Source: Gammaproteobacteria bacterium (GTDB lineage Bacteria; Pseudomonadota; Gammaproteobacteria; Pseudomonadales; Azotimanducaceae). From it: DNA of 45,733 nucleotides. The notes under the pieces were generated by a model. That model searched no databases and had not been told where the DNA came from. It saw nothing but the letters and a program-made list of their open reading frames with translations. Location: contig PAFU01000042.1 in assembly GCA_002704225.1 (NCBI GenBank), forward strand, positions 1-45,733, read 5' to 3'. The position numbers and the translations under genes were made by a program. Within the stretch, counting starts at the first letter, position 1. Every line of letters starts with the position of its first letter. Shown piece by piece: positions 32,299 to 41,065 of this stretch.

Positions 32299-33444
32299 AT
32301 GGCGACCGCAGATCAAAACACGCACTTACTCGATCAAGCCTCAATCTTGGCTGAGCGGTTTAGCCCTAGGGCGGCGGATTTTGATCAAGCCCGCAAACTC
32401 GATCAGGACGCCAGCGACGCCATGGCGGAAGCCGGCTTCTATCGCCTGTTCGTGCCGGAACAGTTGGGTGGTCTCGAGGCCTCTCCAGTGGTCAGCGCAC
32501 AGATTTTCGAGCGACTGGCTCAAGGCAGTGCCGCCTGCGGTTGGGTTGCCTTTATTGCCGCCACCAGCGGTTCCACCCTGGGCAGTATTCCCGAAGAGAC
32601 CGCGCGGGCAATCTTTACCCATCCGAACACCATGGTCGCCGGCGTGTTTGCACCGTCAGGTAAGGCCAAGGTAGACGCCGGGCAGGTTACCGTGAACGGT
32701 CGCTGGCAGTGGGGCTCCGGCACACAAAATGCGGACTGGGTCTTAGGCGGATGTATGGTCGACACAGGGGCTGAAAAGCCCAGTCAGCACATGGTGTTGA
32801 TGCCGACGAGCGAGGTCCAATTTCTGGATACCTGGCATGTGTCTGGCCTGCAAGGCACCGGCAGCACGGACTATGAGGCCGTCGATTTGCGACTGAGCGA
32901 CGGTCATATTGTCGGTTATGGCGGTCACCGACCCCCGCGCCGACCGCTGTATCAGTTTCCTCAATTTACCTTGCTCGCCATCGGCATTGGGGCTGTGGCT
33001 CTAGGGATTGCTCGGGCGGCCATCGACGAACTGGTGCAACTGGCACAAAGCAAACGACGCATTAACAGTACGGCCACACTGGCCGACCGGGCCCATTCTC
33101 ATATCGAGGTTGCACGAGCAGAGGCCACGCTGCGCAGCGCACGAGCCTTTTTTTACCAATCCATCCAGACCGCATGGTCGGTCGCCGAAGGCGGTGACAA
33201 AGTGAGTGTGGATCAGCGCAGAGACATCCGTTTGGCGACAACGCATGCGGTAGAAGCCAGCATTCAGACCGTCGACGCGATGTATACCCTAGGCGGCGGT
33301 AGCGCAGTTTACGCGGACTCGCCGCTGCAGCGGCACTTTCGTGACGTACACATGACGTCTCAACACATCATGGTGGCCCCCAGCACACTGGAGACCGTCG
33401 GAAGGCTGTACCTTGGGGTCGAGGCACAAACCGCGACCCTGTAG
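32299..33444 (+). CDS. HsaA-like flavin-dependent monooxygenase / acyl-CoA dehydrogenase-fold protein
   Basis: A 381-residue protein of the acyl-CoA dehydrogenase fold. It is closest in style to the two-component flavin monooxygenases such as HsaA (steroid ring A hydroxylation) and HpaH-type enzymes. Features are AACGWVAFIAATSG instead of a classical ACAD loop, GRWQWGSGTQNADW in the beta domain, and a C-terminal GGGSAVYADSPLQRHFRDVHMTSQH. The catalytic glutamate of acyl-CoA dehydrogenases is not evident. A flavin reductase would be required and none is in the window. The substrate, aromatic or acyl-CoA, is uncertain. Confidence 0.82.
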   Translation: MATADQNTHLLDQASILAERFSPRAADFDQARKLDQDASDAMAEAGFYRLFVPEQLGGLEASPVVSAQIFERLAQGSAACGWVAFIAATSGSTLGSIPEETARAIFTHPNTMVAGVFAPSGKAKVDAGQVTVNGRWQWGSGTQNADWVLGGCMVDTGAEKPSQHMVLMPTSEVQFLDTWHVSGLQGTGSTDYEAVDLRLSDGHIVGYGGHRPPRRPLYQFPQFTLLAIGIGAVALGIARAAIDELVQLAQSKRRINSTATLADRAHSHIEVARAEATLRSARAFFYQSIQTAWSVAEGGDKVSVDQRRDIRLATTHAVEASIQTVDAMYTLGGGSAVYADSPLQRHFRDVHMTSQHIMVAPSTLETVGRLYLGVEAQTATL

Positions 33445-33464
33445 CCGGCTGTCATAATCCCTCG

Positions 33465-34166
33465 CTAGGCGTGAACCCAGCCACCGTCGACATCAATCGT
33501 GGTGCCGGTCACAAAGTCGTTTTGCACGACGAACATGATGCCTGCGGCGACTTCTTCCGGCGTACCCGCCCTGGGAATCAAATTTTTCGCCGTTGCGCCA
33601 GCCAGCATTTTCGCTCGCGCGTCAGCGTCGTTGCCAAACATCGGCGTATCGATCACGCCAGGACTGACAACATTAATGCGCTTGGGTGCCAGCTCAGGTG
33701 CCACGGCGCGCACGAACTGCTCAACCGCACCACCAACGGAAGCGATAGCCGCCTGTCCGGGCTTAGGCCGACGAGCCGGTGCACCGGAAACCAGTACGAT
33801 GTTGCCGTCAGCACTCAGGTGTTCTGTGCCAAGGCGCACCACATTCGTATAACCCCATAGCTTGTCGAATGAGCCTCGATAACCGGCCAGATCCATTTGC
33901 AAGAACGGCCCTGCCGCTCGCTCACCACCGGTAGCTGCAGAGATCAGCACGTCATATGGCGCTTGGGCGGCAAACAATGCGGCAAGGGCCTGCTCATCAC
34001 GCACATCGCAGGCAACCAGTTCAACGCCGGGCAGATCACCGGCTTTGTCTGGACTGCGGCTTATCGCCACTACTGCGGCCCCCTGAGCCTGCAGCATATT
34101 GATGGTTGCCAAACCAATGCCCGACGTGCCGCCAAAAACCAGCGCTTTCTTGCCTTGTAAATTCAT
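33465..34166 (-). CDS. SDR-family protein lacking the Tyr-Lys active site
   Basis: A 233-residue Rossmann-fold SDR with GGTSGIGLATI at the cofactor loop, CDVRD, and VVSPGVIDTPMF. The region after the active-site serine (LVSGAPARRPKPGQAAIASVGGAVEQF) has no YxxxK. Alanine and isoleucine stand in its place, so normal hydride-transfer chemistry is doubtful. Similar SDRs with SGxxxRRP sequences occur in other bacteria. It starts at 34166 (MNLQGKK), where the fold begins, after CAGGAGAGGAG. It is convergent with the HsaA-like gene and divergent from a nitroreductase. Confidence 0.86.
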   Translation of the reverse strand: MNLQGKKALVFGGTSGIGLATINMLQAQGAAVVAISRSPDKAGDLPGVELVACDVRDEQALAALFAAQAPYDVLISAATGGERAAGPFLQMDLAGYRGSFDKLWGYTNVVRLGTEHLSADGNIVLVSGAPARRPKPGQAAIASVGGAVEQFVRAVAPELAPKRINVVSPGVIDTPMFGNDADARAKMLAGATAKNLIPRAGTPEEVAAGIMFVVQNDFVTGTTIDVDGGWVHA

Positions 34167-34343
34167 ATCCGCTCCTCTCCTGTGTATTGTGATTTCGTTC
34201 CGTTGCCTTCGATATTTCGTGCTAACGAGCCCATCGATTAATCCCAGTAAAGCCCGTCCCGGTGTCACTAGGCCTTTGCACAACATTAGCGAGTTTCTGC
34301 GTATTTTTCGCTACACTTTGTCTTTAAACCCTGAGAAACCGCC

Positions 34344-34937
34344 GTGTATCCAGACCGCCCTCTTTCTGAAGCCTTCGAACGAATCAGCAGCCGACGGTCG
34401 GTCAAAGCCATGGACCTTCAAGAACCGGGTCCGGATACCGAAGCCCTGAACAGCATCTTGGATTCCGCTCTTCGAGTGCCCGATCACGGCAAACTCGGTC
34501 CTTGGCGGCTCGTGGTCTTCCAACATGAGGACCGTGCTGACTTTGGCCACCTGCTGGCAGCACGTTGGCAGGTGCTGAATCCAGACGCAAACGAAGCGCA
34601 AATACGCTTCGAACAAAACCGATTCATGCGAGCGCCAACCGTTATCGCCGTCATCAGCGAGCGACAGGCCGGGCATAAAATCCCTGAATGGGAGCAGATT
34701 TTATCTGCTGGCGCGGTATGCCAGAATTTATTGGTGGCCGCCAGCCTCGCCGGCTTCGCTGCCCAATGGCTCACCGAGTGGTATACCTACGATGAATACA
34801 TTCAATCGCTGTTCAAAATCGGTGACCACGAAGACATCGCTGGCTTCGTTTACCTTGGCAGTGCGAACAAAAAACCGGACGAACGCGCTCGACCCGACAA
34901 CCAAACACGAATCCAACGCTGGCAGCAGCCAGGTTGA
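34344..34937 (+). CDS. Nitroreductase-family (FMN) protein, YdjA-like
   Basis: A 197-residue flavoprotein starting at GTG 34344. SSRRSVKAMD marks the FMN phosphate-binding arginines, ALRVPDHGKLGPWRLVVFQ is very close to the YdjA-type core, and GAVCQNLLVAASLAGFAAQWLTEW is the conserved helix. Such proteins reduce nitro compounds or quinones with NAD(P)H, using FMN at a dimer interface. The natural substrate is unknown. It lies 48 bases before the thiolase gene and could be cotranscribed. Confidence 0.9.
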   Translation: MYPDRPLSEAFERISSRRSVKAMDLQEPGPDTEALNSILDSALRVPDHGKLGPWRLVVFQHEDRADFGHLLAARWQVLNPDANEAQIRFEQNRFMRAPTVIAVISERQAGHKIPEWEQILSAGAVCQNLLVAASLAGFAAQWLTEWYTYDEYIQSLFKIGDHEDIAGFVYLGSANKKPDERARPDNQTRIQRWQQPG

Positions 34938-34985
34938 TTCTAGGACAGTTAGCTAATCAACAACTCAAGACATAGGGGAAAACAC

Positions 34986-36170
34986 ATGGAAGATGTCGTA
35001 ATTATCGATGCCGCGCGATCAGCCGTTGGCCGCAAGGGAGGCAGCATTGGTGGGGCTCACCCCGCAGACATGCTGGGTCAGGTGATGATGCAGCTGTTGG
35101 CTCGCAACAACCTGGAATCGGGCCATGTGGACCAAGTGGTGGGCGGCTGCGTAAACAAGTTAGCCTCCCAAGGCATGAACATCACGCGCACCGCATGGCT
35201 GGCTAACGGCGGTGCGATCGAAACACCCTGCATTACGATTGACTCCCAATGTGGTTCGTCCCAGCAGTCCACCCCCTTGGCCCATAACATCATCAGCTCG
35301 GGTGCCGCCGATGTGGTCATGGCCTGTGGCGTCGAGAACATGACCCGCGTGCCCATTGGCAGCGACGCCATTCCAGCCAACAAAAAAATGGGCAAACCCA
35401 TTGGCCGCAGTTACTTTGAGCAGCGGGAATTTACCAGCCAGTTCGAAGCCGCCGAACGGCTTGCGGAAAAGTACCAGCTGACCCGATCCGATACCGACAA
35501 CTTCGGCCTGCAGTCACAGACGCGCGCCAAGGCAGCCATCGAAAACGGTCACTTCGATAGCCAGATCATTGCCATTGAAGCCCCAGAAATGGATGACGAC
35601 TTTGAACGTACAGATACCATGCTGAGCGTATCTCGAGATGAAGTCCCACGAGACACCAGCTTGGAAGCACTCGCAGGACTGAAGAGCGTCGCCCGCGAAG
35701 ACGGCGTGCATACGGCGGGCACCTCGTCGCAAATCGCAGACGGCGCAGCCGCAGTGCTGATGATGAGCGCGTCCAAGGCTCAGGCCTTGGGTCTGACGCC
35801 AGTTGCGATCATTCGGGCTTCAGCCTTAGTTGGCTGCGACCCCGTCATGATGTTGGAAGGGCCCATTCCAGCCACGGAGAAAATGCTAAAACAAACCGGT
35901 CTAAACATTGCTGACATCGATGTCTTTGAGGTCAATGAGGCATTCGCTTCCGTGGTCCTTGCTTGGGCAAAGACGGTGGGCGCAGATATGGCTAAGGTGA
36001 ATCCGAACGGCGGAGCCATTGCCCTAGGTCATCCGCTGGGCGCCACAGGCTGTATTTTGGTCACCAAGGCCGTGCATGAGTTACAGCGAACCAATGGCCG
36101 ATACGGTCTGATTTCCATGTGCTGCGGTGGTGGCTTGGGCACCGGCACGCTGATCGAGCGCGTCGCCTAA
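34986..36170 (+). CDS. Acetyl-CoA C-acyltransferase (thiolase)
   Basis: A complete, catalytically competent thiolase of 394 residues. The nucleophilic cysteine is in DSQCGSSQQS (about residue 89), the histidine in GGAIALGHPLGATG, and the second cysteine in SMCCGGGLGTG. VNEAFASV and VNPNGGA are standard. It performs thiolytic cleavage of 3-ketoacyl-CoA or its reversal. It probably completes beta-oxidation begun by the hydratase/dehydrogenase fusion 4 kb upstream. Substrate length cannot be read. AGGGGA precedes the ATG. This is a useful contrast with the thiolase-like protein at 17315, which lacks the cysteines. Confidence 0.94.
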   Translation: MEDVVIIDAARSAVGRKGGSIGGAHPADMLGQVMMQLLARNNLESGHVDQVVGGCVNKLASQGMNITRTAWLANGGAIETPCITIDSQCGSSQQSTPLAHNIISSGAADVVMACGVENMTRVPIGSDAIPANKKMGKPIGRSYFEQREFTSQFEAAERLAEKYQLTRSDTDNFGLQSQTRAKAAIENGHFDSQIIAIEAPEMDDDFERTDTMLSVSRDEVPRDTSLEALAGLKSVAREDGVHTAGTSSQIADGAAAVLMMSASKAQALGLTPVAIIRASALVGCDPVMMLEGPIPATEKMLKQTGLNIADIDVFEVNEAFASVVLAWAKTVGADMAKVNPNGGAIALGHPLGATGCILVTKAVHELQRTNGRYGLISMCCGGGLGTGTLIERVA

Positions 36171-36177
36171 GATCCGC

Positions 36178-36747
36178 TCACTCGTTGGCGTCTTCTGCAA
36201 TCACCTTGGTGAAGGCGCCACTGGGACCGTAGGTAGTGCCATGGGTAAAGAAACCTGTGGCCTCAAGCACGATCTCTACCTCCTCGGTGCCACGATTTTC
36301 CCAGTACCAGCCATGCACACCGTCGAAAGGTGCGACAAAGGTACCGCGCTGGCCCTCACCTCGACTCAGCTCAAAGGTCACGGACTGTTCGGGGTCCGCG
36401 TCGACTTCGCTGTGCATTTCATAGATCACGTCGGCAGTTGCTGTGGCTTTCGCACGCCAGTCAAAGACCATGCTCTGCCCTTCCGCCATCGTGTACTTGA
36501 ACTCAACGGACTCGAAGGGCGCGAGCCAGAAGGACGATTGGTCTTGATGGACACCCCCGGTTTGGGTGGTCAGTGCACCCACCTGATAGCCGGACATCCC
36601 CTTAATGCCCATGGCCTCGCCCAACCCTGTGGGATCCATATCAAACTCTGCAGGCAGAACGAATAGCACTAAGGCAACGGTTGCCGCAGCCAGCGCGCCC
36701 GTGGCGAGTTGTATAAGAGACTTGGGGCTGGGATTACTCGAATTCAT
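36178..36747 (-). CDS. Membrane-anchored protein of the 'transmembrane anchor protein' type
   Basis: A 189-residue protein with one N-terminal membrane helix (about residues 12-32) followed by a conserved LPAEFDMDPTGLGEAMG stretch. A beta-rich exported domain ends in TFVAPFDGVHGWYWENR and VEIVLEATGFF. I recognise this pattern from proteins annotated only as transmembrane anchor proteins. No enzyme motif is visible. The start at 36747 is chosen for the MNSSNPSP N terminus just before the helix. It overlaps the end of the cytochrome gene by 14 bases, so the two are coupled. Its function is unknown, and it may hold or stabilise the cytochrome. Confidence 0.72.
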   Translation of the reverse strand: MNSSNPSPKSLIQLATGALAAATVALVLFVLPAEFDMDPTGLGEAMGIKGMSGYQVGALTTQTGGVHQDQSSFWLAPFESVEFKYTMAEGQSMVFDWRAKATATADVIYEMHSEVDADPEQSVTFELSRGEGQRGTFVAPFDGVHGWYWENRGTEEVEIVLEATGFFTHGTTYGPSGAFTKVIAEDANE

Positions 36748-37210
36748 CTTGGGCCATGTATTGGTTGTGGCAGGCGCGGCAGACATTGTAAATGGCTCCG
36801 CCGGCATCGAATAGCGCATCCGCGTCTTGGGCCTGAGCCGCGCGTTTGGCCTGCAACGCAGCCCGCGTCAGCCCTTGGGCGTACTCGTTCCAATCCGCCG
36901 CGTCCATCGCCAGACCCGGCATCATCAGCAGGTTACCCCCTTCGGCCACCACGGTTGCGGCATGTACCACCTTGAGCCAGCCCTCTTCCGTCGTGGGCTG
37001 CAAATCCACCTCGCCCTCGACGGTAATAATGGCGCCAGCGGAGTCCCAAATAACGTCTGACGCCGGTTCCAGATAGTCCGTCATGAACTGATACTGACTG
37101 CCCGTGGGGGCATAAGGTGTGTCGCTTGAGCCGGCGGAACAGCCTGCCATCGCCATAAGCACGAGCACTGGGGTGCACGAAGCAAAGAACGCGTATCCGT
37201 GTGTTTTCAT
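36734..37210 (-). CDS. Exported c-type cytochrome lipoprotein, class II (c'-like)
   Basis: A 158-residue protein with a lipoprotein signal (hydrophobic stretch ending LMAMAGCS, lipid-modified cysteine about residue 24). The single heme motif CRACH lies near the C terminus in NVCRACHNQY, the placement of cytochrome c' class II proteins. The intervening region is helical. It should be anchored to a membrane and carry one heme in the periplasm. It precedes and overlaps the anchor-protein gene and follows the disulfide reductase-like gene by 27 bases. The redox partner is unknown. Confidence 0.82.
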   Translation of the reverse strand: MKTHGYAFFASCTPVLVLMAMAGCSAGSSDTPYAPTGSQYQFMTDYLEPASDVIWDSAGAIITVEGEVDLQPTTEEGWLKVVHAATVVAEGGNLLMMPGLAMDAADWNEYAQGLTRAALQAKRAAQAQDADALFDAGGAIYNVCRACHNQYMAQDEFE

Positions 37211-37237
37211 CTGACGTATCCCTTAACTGTTGTTCGT

Positions 37238-38692
37238 CTAGAGCGTCCTTGCCAGCCACCAGCGAAAGAGCTTGGCCACGCTAGGCGTCATGCGACTGCG
37301 ATTGTAAGCATCACCCAATCGCTTCAGGTATTCACTGCGGGTTGGGTAACTGAAAATCGTCTTTTGCGCCGCAGACAGACCCAACCCGTTGCTCATCATG
37401 ACGCAAATCGGTGCCAACAGCTCGCCAGCATCGCTGCCGATAATGGTCGCACCAAGAATGGTGTCCGAACCCTTCTGGGTATAGACCTCGGCATGCTGGA
37501 TACCGCCGCTTTTGACCTTGGGGTCAGCCCGTGAACGATCCAAATCGTTCAAATCAAAGGCGAAGGTATCAAATGCCACGCCCGCACTGGACAGCGTCTG
37601 GGGCATCGCGCCAACACTGGCGACCTCAGGGTCGGTGTAGGTGCAATGCGGCACGATCAAACCACTCACCTTGGCCGTGGGTGCAAACAATGCGTTTTGG
37701 ATCAATGCCCGGGCCTGGGCGTCGGCGTGATGGGTGAACTGAAGCTGTGCCGTACAGTCACCGGCGGCCAGGATGCGCTTGTTGCTCGTTTGTAACTTCG
37801 CGTTGGTCGCGACAGATCCCTGAGCATTGAGTTCCACACCCGCTGCCTTGAGGTTCAGTCCCTGGGTGTTGGGCTTGCGCCCAAGCGCGACCAGCACCCG
37901 CTCACAGTGTATTTCTGCCGCACCACAAACCACGGTACCTTGACCCCGTATTTCCTGCACGCCTTGGCCCACATAGACATCAACTCCGGAAGCCTCAAGT
38001 GCCTTGGTAACCGCTTGACTGGCCAAGGGCGTTTCACTGGGCAACACCCGCTCGGCAAGCTCAAAAAGAGAGACGTTCACACCCAGTCCTGCGAAGGCTT
38101 GAGCCAACTCGCAGCCAATGGCACCGGCACCCAAAATCGCCAAGGATGCAGGCGGCTCGGTAAGATCAAAGACCGTTTCATTGGTCAGCGGCTGTGCTTC
38201 ATGTAATCCGGGAATGGGCGGTACCGCGGCGCTCGCCCCGGTACACAGAGCAATACGGCGGGCATTGAGAGGCTGTTCGTCAACGCAGATGTCGCCAGCG
38301 TCGTTAAACGATGCCTCACCGAGGAACACGTCCACGCCAGCTTCCGTATAGCGTTCGACGGAATCGTGAGGCGCGATGCCGGCACGCACCTCTCGCAGCC
38401 AGGTAAAGGCTTGCTGAAAATCTGCGTCGCTACGCTTACTGAACGCGAGCAGCGCCTTGGAAGGCATACAGCCTACGTTCAAGCAATCTCCGCCCATGCG
38501 GTGACGCTCGATCAAGGCCACCTTTGCGCCAAGGCCTGCCGCACCAATGGCGCTGATCAAGCCCGCTGGACCGGCCCCCACAACCACCAAATGATAACGA
38601 GACTGAGGCGTTGGATTTTGGTAGTTCTGGGGACTCAGCAGCCCCCACGCGATCTGATCAAAATCCGCGCCGGGATAGATTGCAGGTGTCAT
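37238..38692 (-). CDS. Mercuric reductase-like FAD/NAD-linked disulfide oxidoreductase
   Basis: A 484-residue enzyme of the lipoamide dehydrogenase family. An N-terminal FAD motif HLVVVGAGPAGL is followed by the redox motif GGDCLNVGCMPSKA with both cysteines. An NAD-binding LAILGAGAIGCELA lies near residue 185. C-terminal features are HCTYTDPEVASVG and FSYPTRSEYLKRLGDAYNR. It lacks the N-terminal metal-binding domain and C-terminal cysteine pair of true mercuric reductase. This form is commonly encoded beside, or fused to, TVP38 membrane proteins, and here its ATG overlaps the TVP38 stop (ATGA). The electron acceptor is unknown. Confidence 0.92.
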   Translation of the reverse strand: MTPAIYPGADFDQIAWGLLSPQNYQNPTPQSRYHLVVVGAGPAGLISAIGAAGLGAKVALIERHRMGGDCLNVGCMPSKALLAFSKRSDADFQQAFTWLREVRAGIAPHDSVERYTEAGVDVFLGEASFNDAGDICVDEQPLNARRIALCTGASAAVPPIPGLHEAQPLTNETVFDLTEPPASLAILGAGAIGCELAQAFAGLGVNVSLFELAERVLPSETPLASQAVTKALEASGVDVYVGQGVQEIRGQGTVVCGAAEIHCERVLVALGRKPNTQGLNLKAAGVELNAQGSVATNAKLQTSNKRILAAGDCTAQLQFTHHADAQARALIQNALFAPTAKVSGLIVPHCTYTDPEVASVGAMPQTLSSAGVAFDTFAFDLNDLDRSRADPKVKSGGIQHAEVYTQKGSDTILGATIIGSDAGELLAPICVMMSNGLGLSAAQKTIFSYPTRSEYLKRLGDAYNRSRMTPSVAKLFRWWLARTL

Positions 38693-39399
38693 GAGGGGCT
38701 TCCATTGTTCGTATCGCCTGAGGCCTGAAGTTGCTTGTCGAGCGCACCCGATGCAAACCGCGTAATTAAAATGGTGAGTGCTAGCGTGGCGGCCAGTCCC
38801 AAATAGAGCAGCGTATTGCCCACAGGCGACTCAGCCAGCTCGCCGTTCAGCAAGGCGGTTAGGTTTTGTGCAATGGAGCCCAGATACACATAAAGCAGGG
38901 TGCCGGGGATCATACCCAGCCACGAAACAAGGACGTAGGTTTTCAAGGGAACCTTGGTCAGGCCGAGGGCATAGTTCAACAAGCTGAACGGGAAAGCCGG
39001 TGAGAGTCTCGTAAGCAGCACCACCAAGCCACCCCGCTCACCCACGGCCTGATCTAGGGCAGAAAATTTGGGCATGGTGTTCAGCTTGCCGGCCACCCAC
39101 TCTCGGGCAAAAAATCGACCAAGCACGAAGGCACAGGTCGCGCCCACCGTACTAGCAAAGGATACGATCACGAATCCGTAACCCAGTCCAAACAAATAGC
39201 CCGCGCCCAAGGTCAGGAGACTACCGGGCAACATCAACACCACGGCGCAAACGTAAAAGACCACAAACACTGCCCAAGCAATGGTCGGGTTGGCCTGCAC
39301 CCAAGCGAAAAAGGCAGTCAACCACTCAACAATGGGTAAGGTAAGAGCTGCGATGACTAGGCAGGTCAGCGCCAGACCTAGTGTGGCTTGTTTCGTCAT
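38689..39399 (-). CDS. TVP38/TMEM64 (DedA-like) membrane protein
   Basis: A 236-residue inner-membrane protein with about six hydrophobic segments. The family signatures are LPGSLLTLGAGYLFG near residue 58, GATCAFVLGRFFAR, LTRLSPAFPFSLLNYALGLT and GMIPGTLLYVYLGS. TVP38/DedA proteins are linked to lipid scrambling and envelope homeostasis. Its start codon overlaps the stop of the acyl-CoA ligase gene by one base and its stop overlaps the disulfide reductase start, so all three are translationally linked. Confidence 0.93.
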   Translation of the reverse strand: MTKQATLGLALTCLVIAALTLPIVEWLTAFFAWVQANPTIAWAVFVVFYVCAVVLMLPGSLLTLGAGYLFGLGYGFVIVSFASTVGATCAFVLGRFFAREWVAGKLNTMPKFSALDQAVGERGGLVVLLTRLSPAFPFSLLNYALGLTKVPLKTYVLVSWLGMIPGTLLYVYLGSIAQNLTALLNGELAESPVGNTLLYLGLAATLALTILITRFASGALDKQLQASGDTNNGSPS

Positions 39400-41045
39400 T
39401 AAATAGCCTCTGCCGTTTCTCGAAGCGCGAATTTTTGAACCTTACCGGTGGAGGTTTTCGGCAGCTCGGTGAAAACCACGTTCTTGGGCACCTTGAAGCG
39501 CGCCAGATTCTCCCGGCAAAAGTCCAGCACCGCCTCCTCGGTCAGGTGCTCTCCGGGCTTCAGCGAGACAAAGGCGCAGGGGGTTTCGCCCCACTTCTCA
39601 TCGGTCTTGGCCACCACAGCGGCCTCCATAATGGCCGGATGCCGGAAAAGTAGGTCCTCTATCTCGATGCTGGAGATGTTTTCACCACCTGAAATAATGA
39701 TGTCCTTCGAGCGATCCTTAATCTGTATGTAGCCGTCTGTCGTCCAAACCGCGAGATCGCCCGAGTGGAACCAGCCGCCAGCAAAGGATTCTTGTGTCGC
39801 CTTGGGGTTTTTCAAGTAACCCTTCATGACATTGTTGCCACGCATCATCACTTCACCGATGCTGAGACCGTCTTGGGGCACCGGCTGCAACGTCTCAGGA
39901 TCAGCGACCATGAGCCCTTCGAGCATTTGACCTCCCACCCCTTGCCGAGACTTCAGGCTCGATTGGGTTGCGGAATCCAAACCGCCCCACAGGTCATCGC
40001 GCCAGGCGCATAGGGTCACCGGCCCATAGGTCTCAGTGAGACCATAAACGTGAGTCACGTCGACCCCCTGCTCTTGCATACCCTGAATAATGGCCGCCGG
40101 CGGCGCGGCTCCCGCAGTCATGGTTTTAATGGGCTTTTTCACCAAACGCTTCAACTCGTCAGGCGCATTTAACAGCGTATTCAGCACGACCGGCGCGCCA
40201 CAGAAGTGCGTTACCCCAAAGTGACCGATGGCCTCGTAAACCGCGTCTTCACGCACCTGACGCAGGCAAATAGAGGTGCCGGCGTTCACGGCGAGAGTCC
40301 ACGGAAAACACCAGCCATTGCAATGAAACATGGGCAACGTCCACAAATAGACTGGGTGCTCTCCCATATCCCATGTCAGCGCGTTGGATACCGCGTTGAG
40401 GTACGCGCCTCGATGGTGATAGACCACGCCCTTGGGGTTTCCCGTGGTACCAGAGGTGTAATTGAGGGCGATGGCATCCCATTCGTCACCGGGCAGAAAG
40501 TCCCCTGCATCCAACGCGTGCAGCGGATCGAGATCTACCGGGCACTGATTGACCAAGTCCTCGTAACTGTCCTCACCCAACAGTTTGCCGTCTGTGTAGG
40601 TTGCGTCATCAATATGGACGACCTGGGGCTTAACCGACATTTGCGCCAGCGCTTGTTCCGTAACTGGCCCAAATTCCTTGTCCACGATGATCATGCTGGC
40701 TTCACCATGCTCGAGAATGAACGCGATGGTGGCGGCATCCAAACGAATATTGATGGCGTTCAGCACCGCTCCCGCCATGGGCACCGCATAATGCGCTTCG
40801 AACATCTCAGGGATATTGGCACTGATGATGGCTACGGTATCGCCGCGCTTAATGCCCCTGGCCCGCAAGGCCGCGGCAACATTAACGCTGCGATAAAAGA
40901 CCTCGCCCCAGGTCAGGGCCCTGTCGCCGTAGCATACGGCGGATTTATCGCCATAGACCATGGCGGCACGGCGCAGCATGGATATCGGCGACAAAGGCAC
41001 AAAATTGGCTGGATTAGCATCCAGATCTTGATCGTAAATAGTCAT
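39399..41045 (-). CDS. AMP-forming acyl-CoA synthetase
   Basis: A 548-residue ANL-superfamily ligase that activates a carboxylic acid with ATP and CoA. The ATP loop YTSGTTGNPKG lies near residue 190. YGLTETYGP, the hinge GDLAVWTTDGYIQIKDRSKD, and the catalytic lysine in PKTSTGKVQK near the C terminus follow. The type is the medium-chain/AlkK-like or plant AAE-like branch, and the substrate is not determined. It follows a thioesterase gene by 20 bases and overlaps the TVP38 gene, placing fatty-acid activation in an operon with membrane and redox proteins. Confidence 0.92.
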   Translation of the reverse strand: MTIYDQDLDANPANFVPLSPISMLRRAAMVYGDKSAVCYGDRALTWGEVFYRSVNVAAALRARGIKRGDTVAIISANIPEMFEAHYAVPMAGAVLNAINIRLDAATIAFILEHGEASMIIVDKEFGPVTEQALAQMSVKPQVVHIDDATYTDGKLLGEDSYEDLVNQCPVDLDPLHALDAGDFLPGDEWDAIALNYTSGTTGNPKGVVYHHRGAYLNAVSNALTWDMGEHPVYLWTLPMFHCNGWCFPWTLAVNAGTSICLRQVREDAVYEAIGHFGVTHFCGAPVVLNTLLNAPDELKRLVKKPIKTMTAGAAPPAAIIQGMQEQGVDVTHVYGLTETYGPVTLCAWRDDLWGGLDSATQSSLKSRQGVGGQMLEGLMVADPETLQPVPQDGLSIGEVMMRGNNVMKGYLKNPKATQESFAGGWFHSGDLAVWTTDGYIQIKDRSKDIIISGGENISSIEIEDLLFRHPAIMEAAVVAKTDEKWGETPCAFVSLKPGEHLTEEAVLDFCRENLARFKVPKNVVFTELPKTSTGKVQKFALRETAEAI

Positions 41046-41065
41046 ATAAAGGTCCGTCGCTGAAA

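Noticed and set aside
37238-38692. Mercury resistance (mercuric reductase).
   Set aside because: No merR, merT or merP nearby, no metal-binding N-terminal domain and no C-terminal cysteine pair. The TVP38 partner points to the other mercuric reductase-like subgroup.
40206-41063. A 285-codon open frame opposite the acyl-CoA ligase gene.
   Set aside because: The minus-strand frame has all ligase motifs in order. The opposite frame has none and no ribosome binding site.
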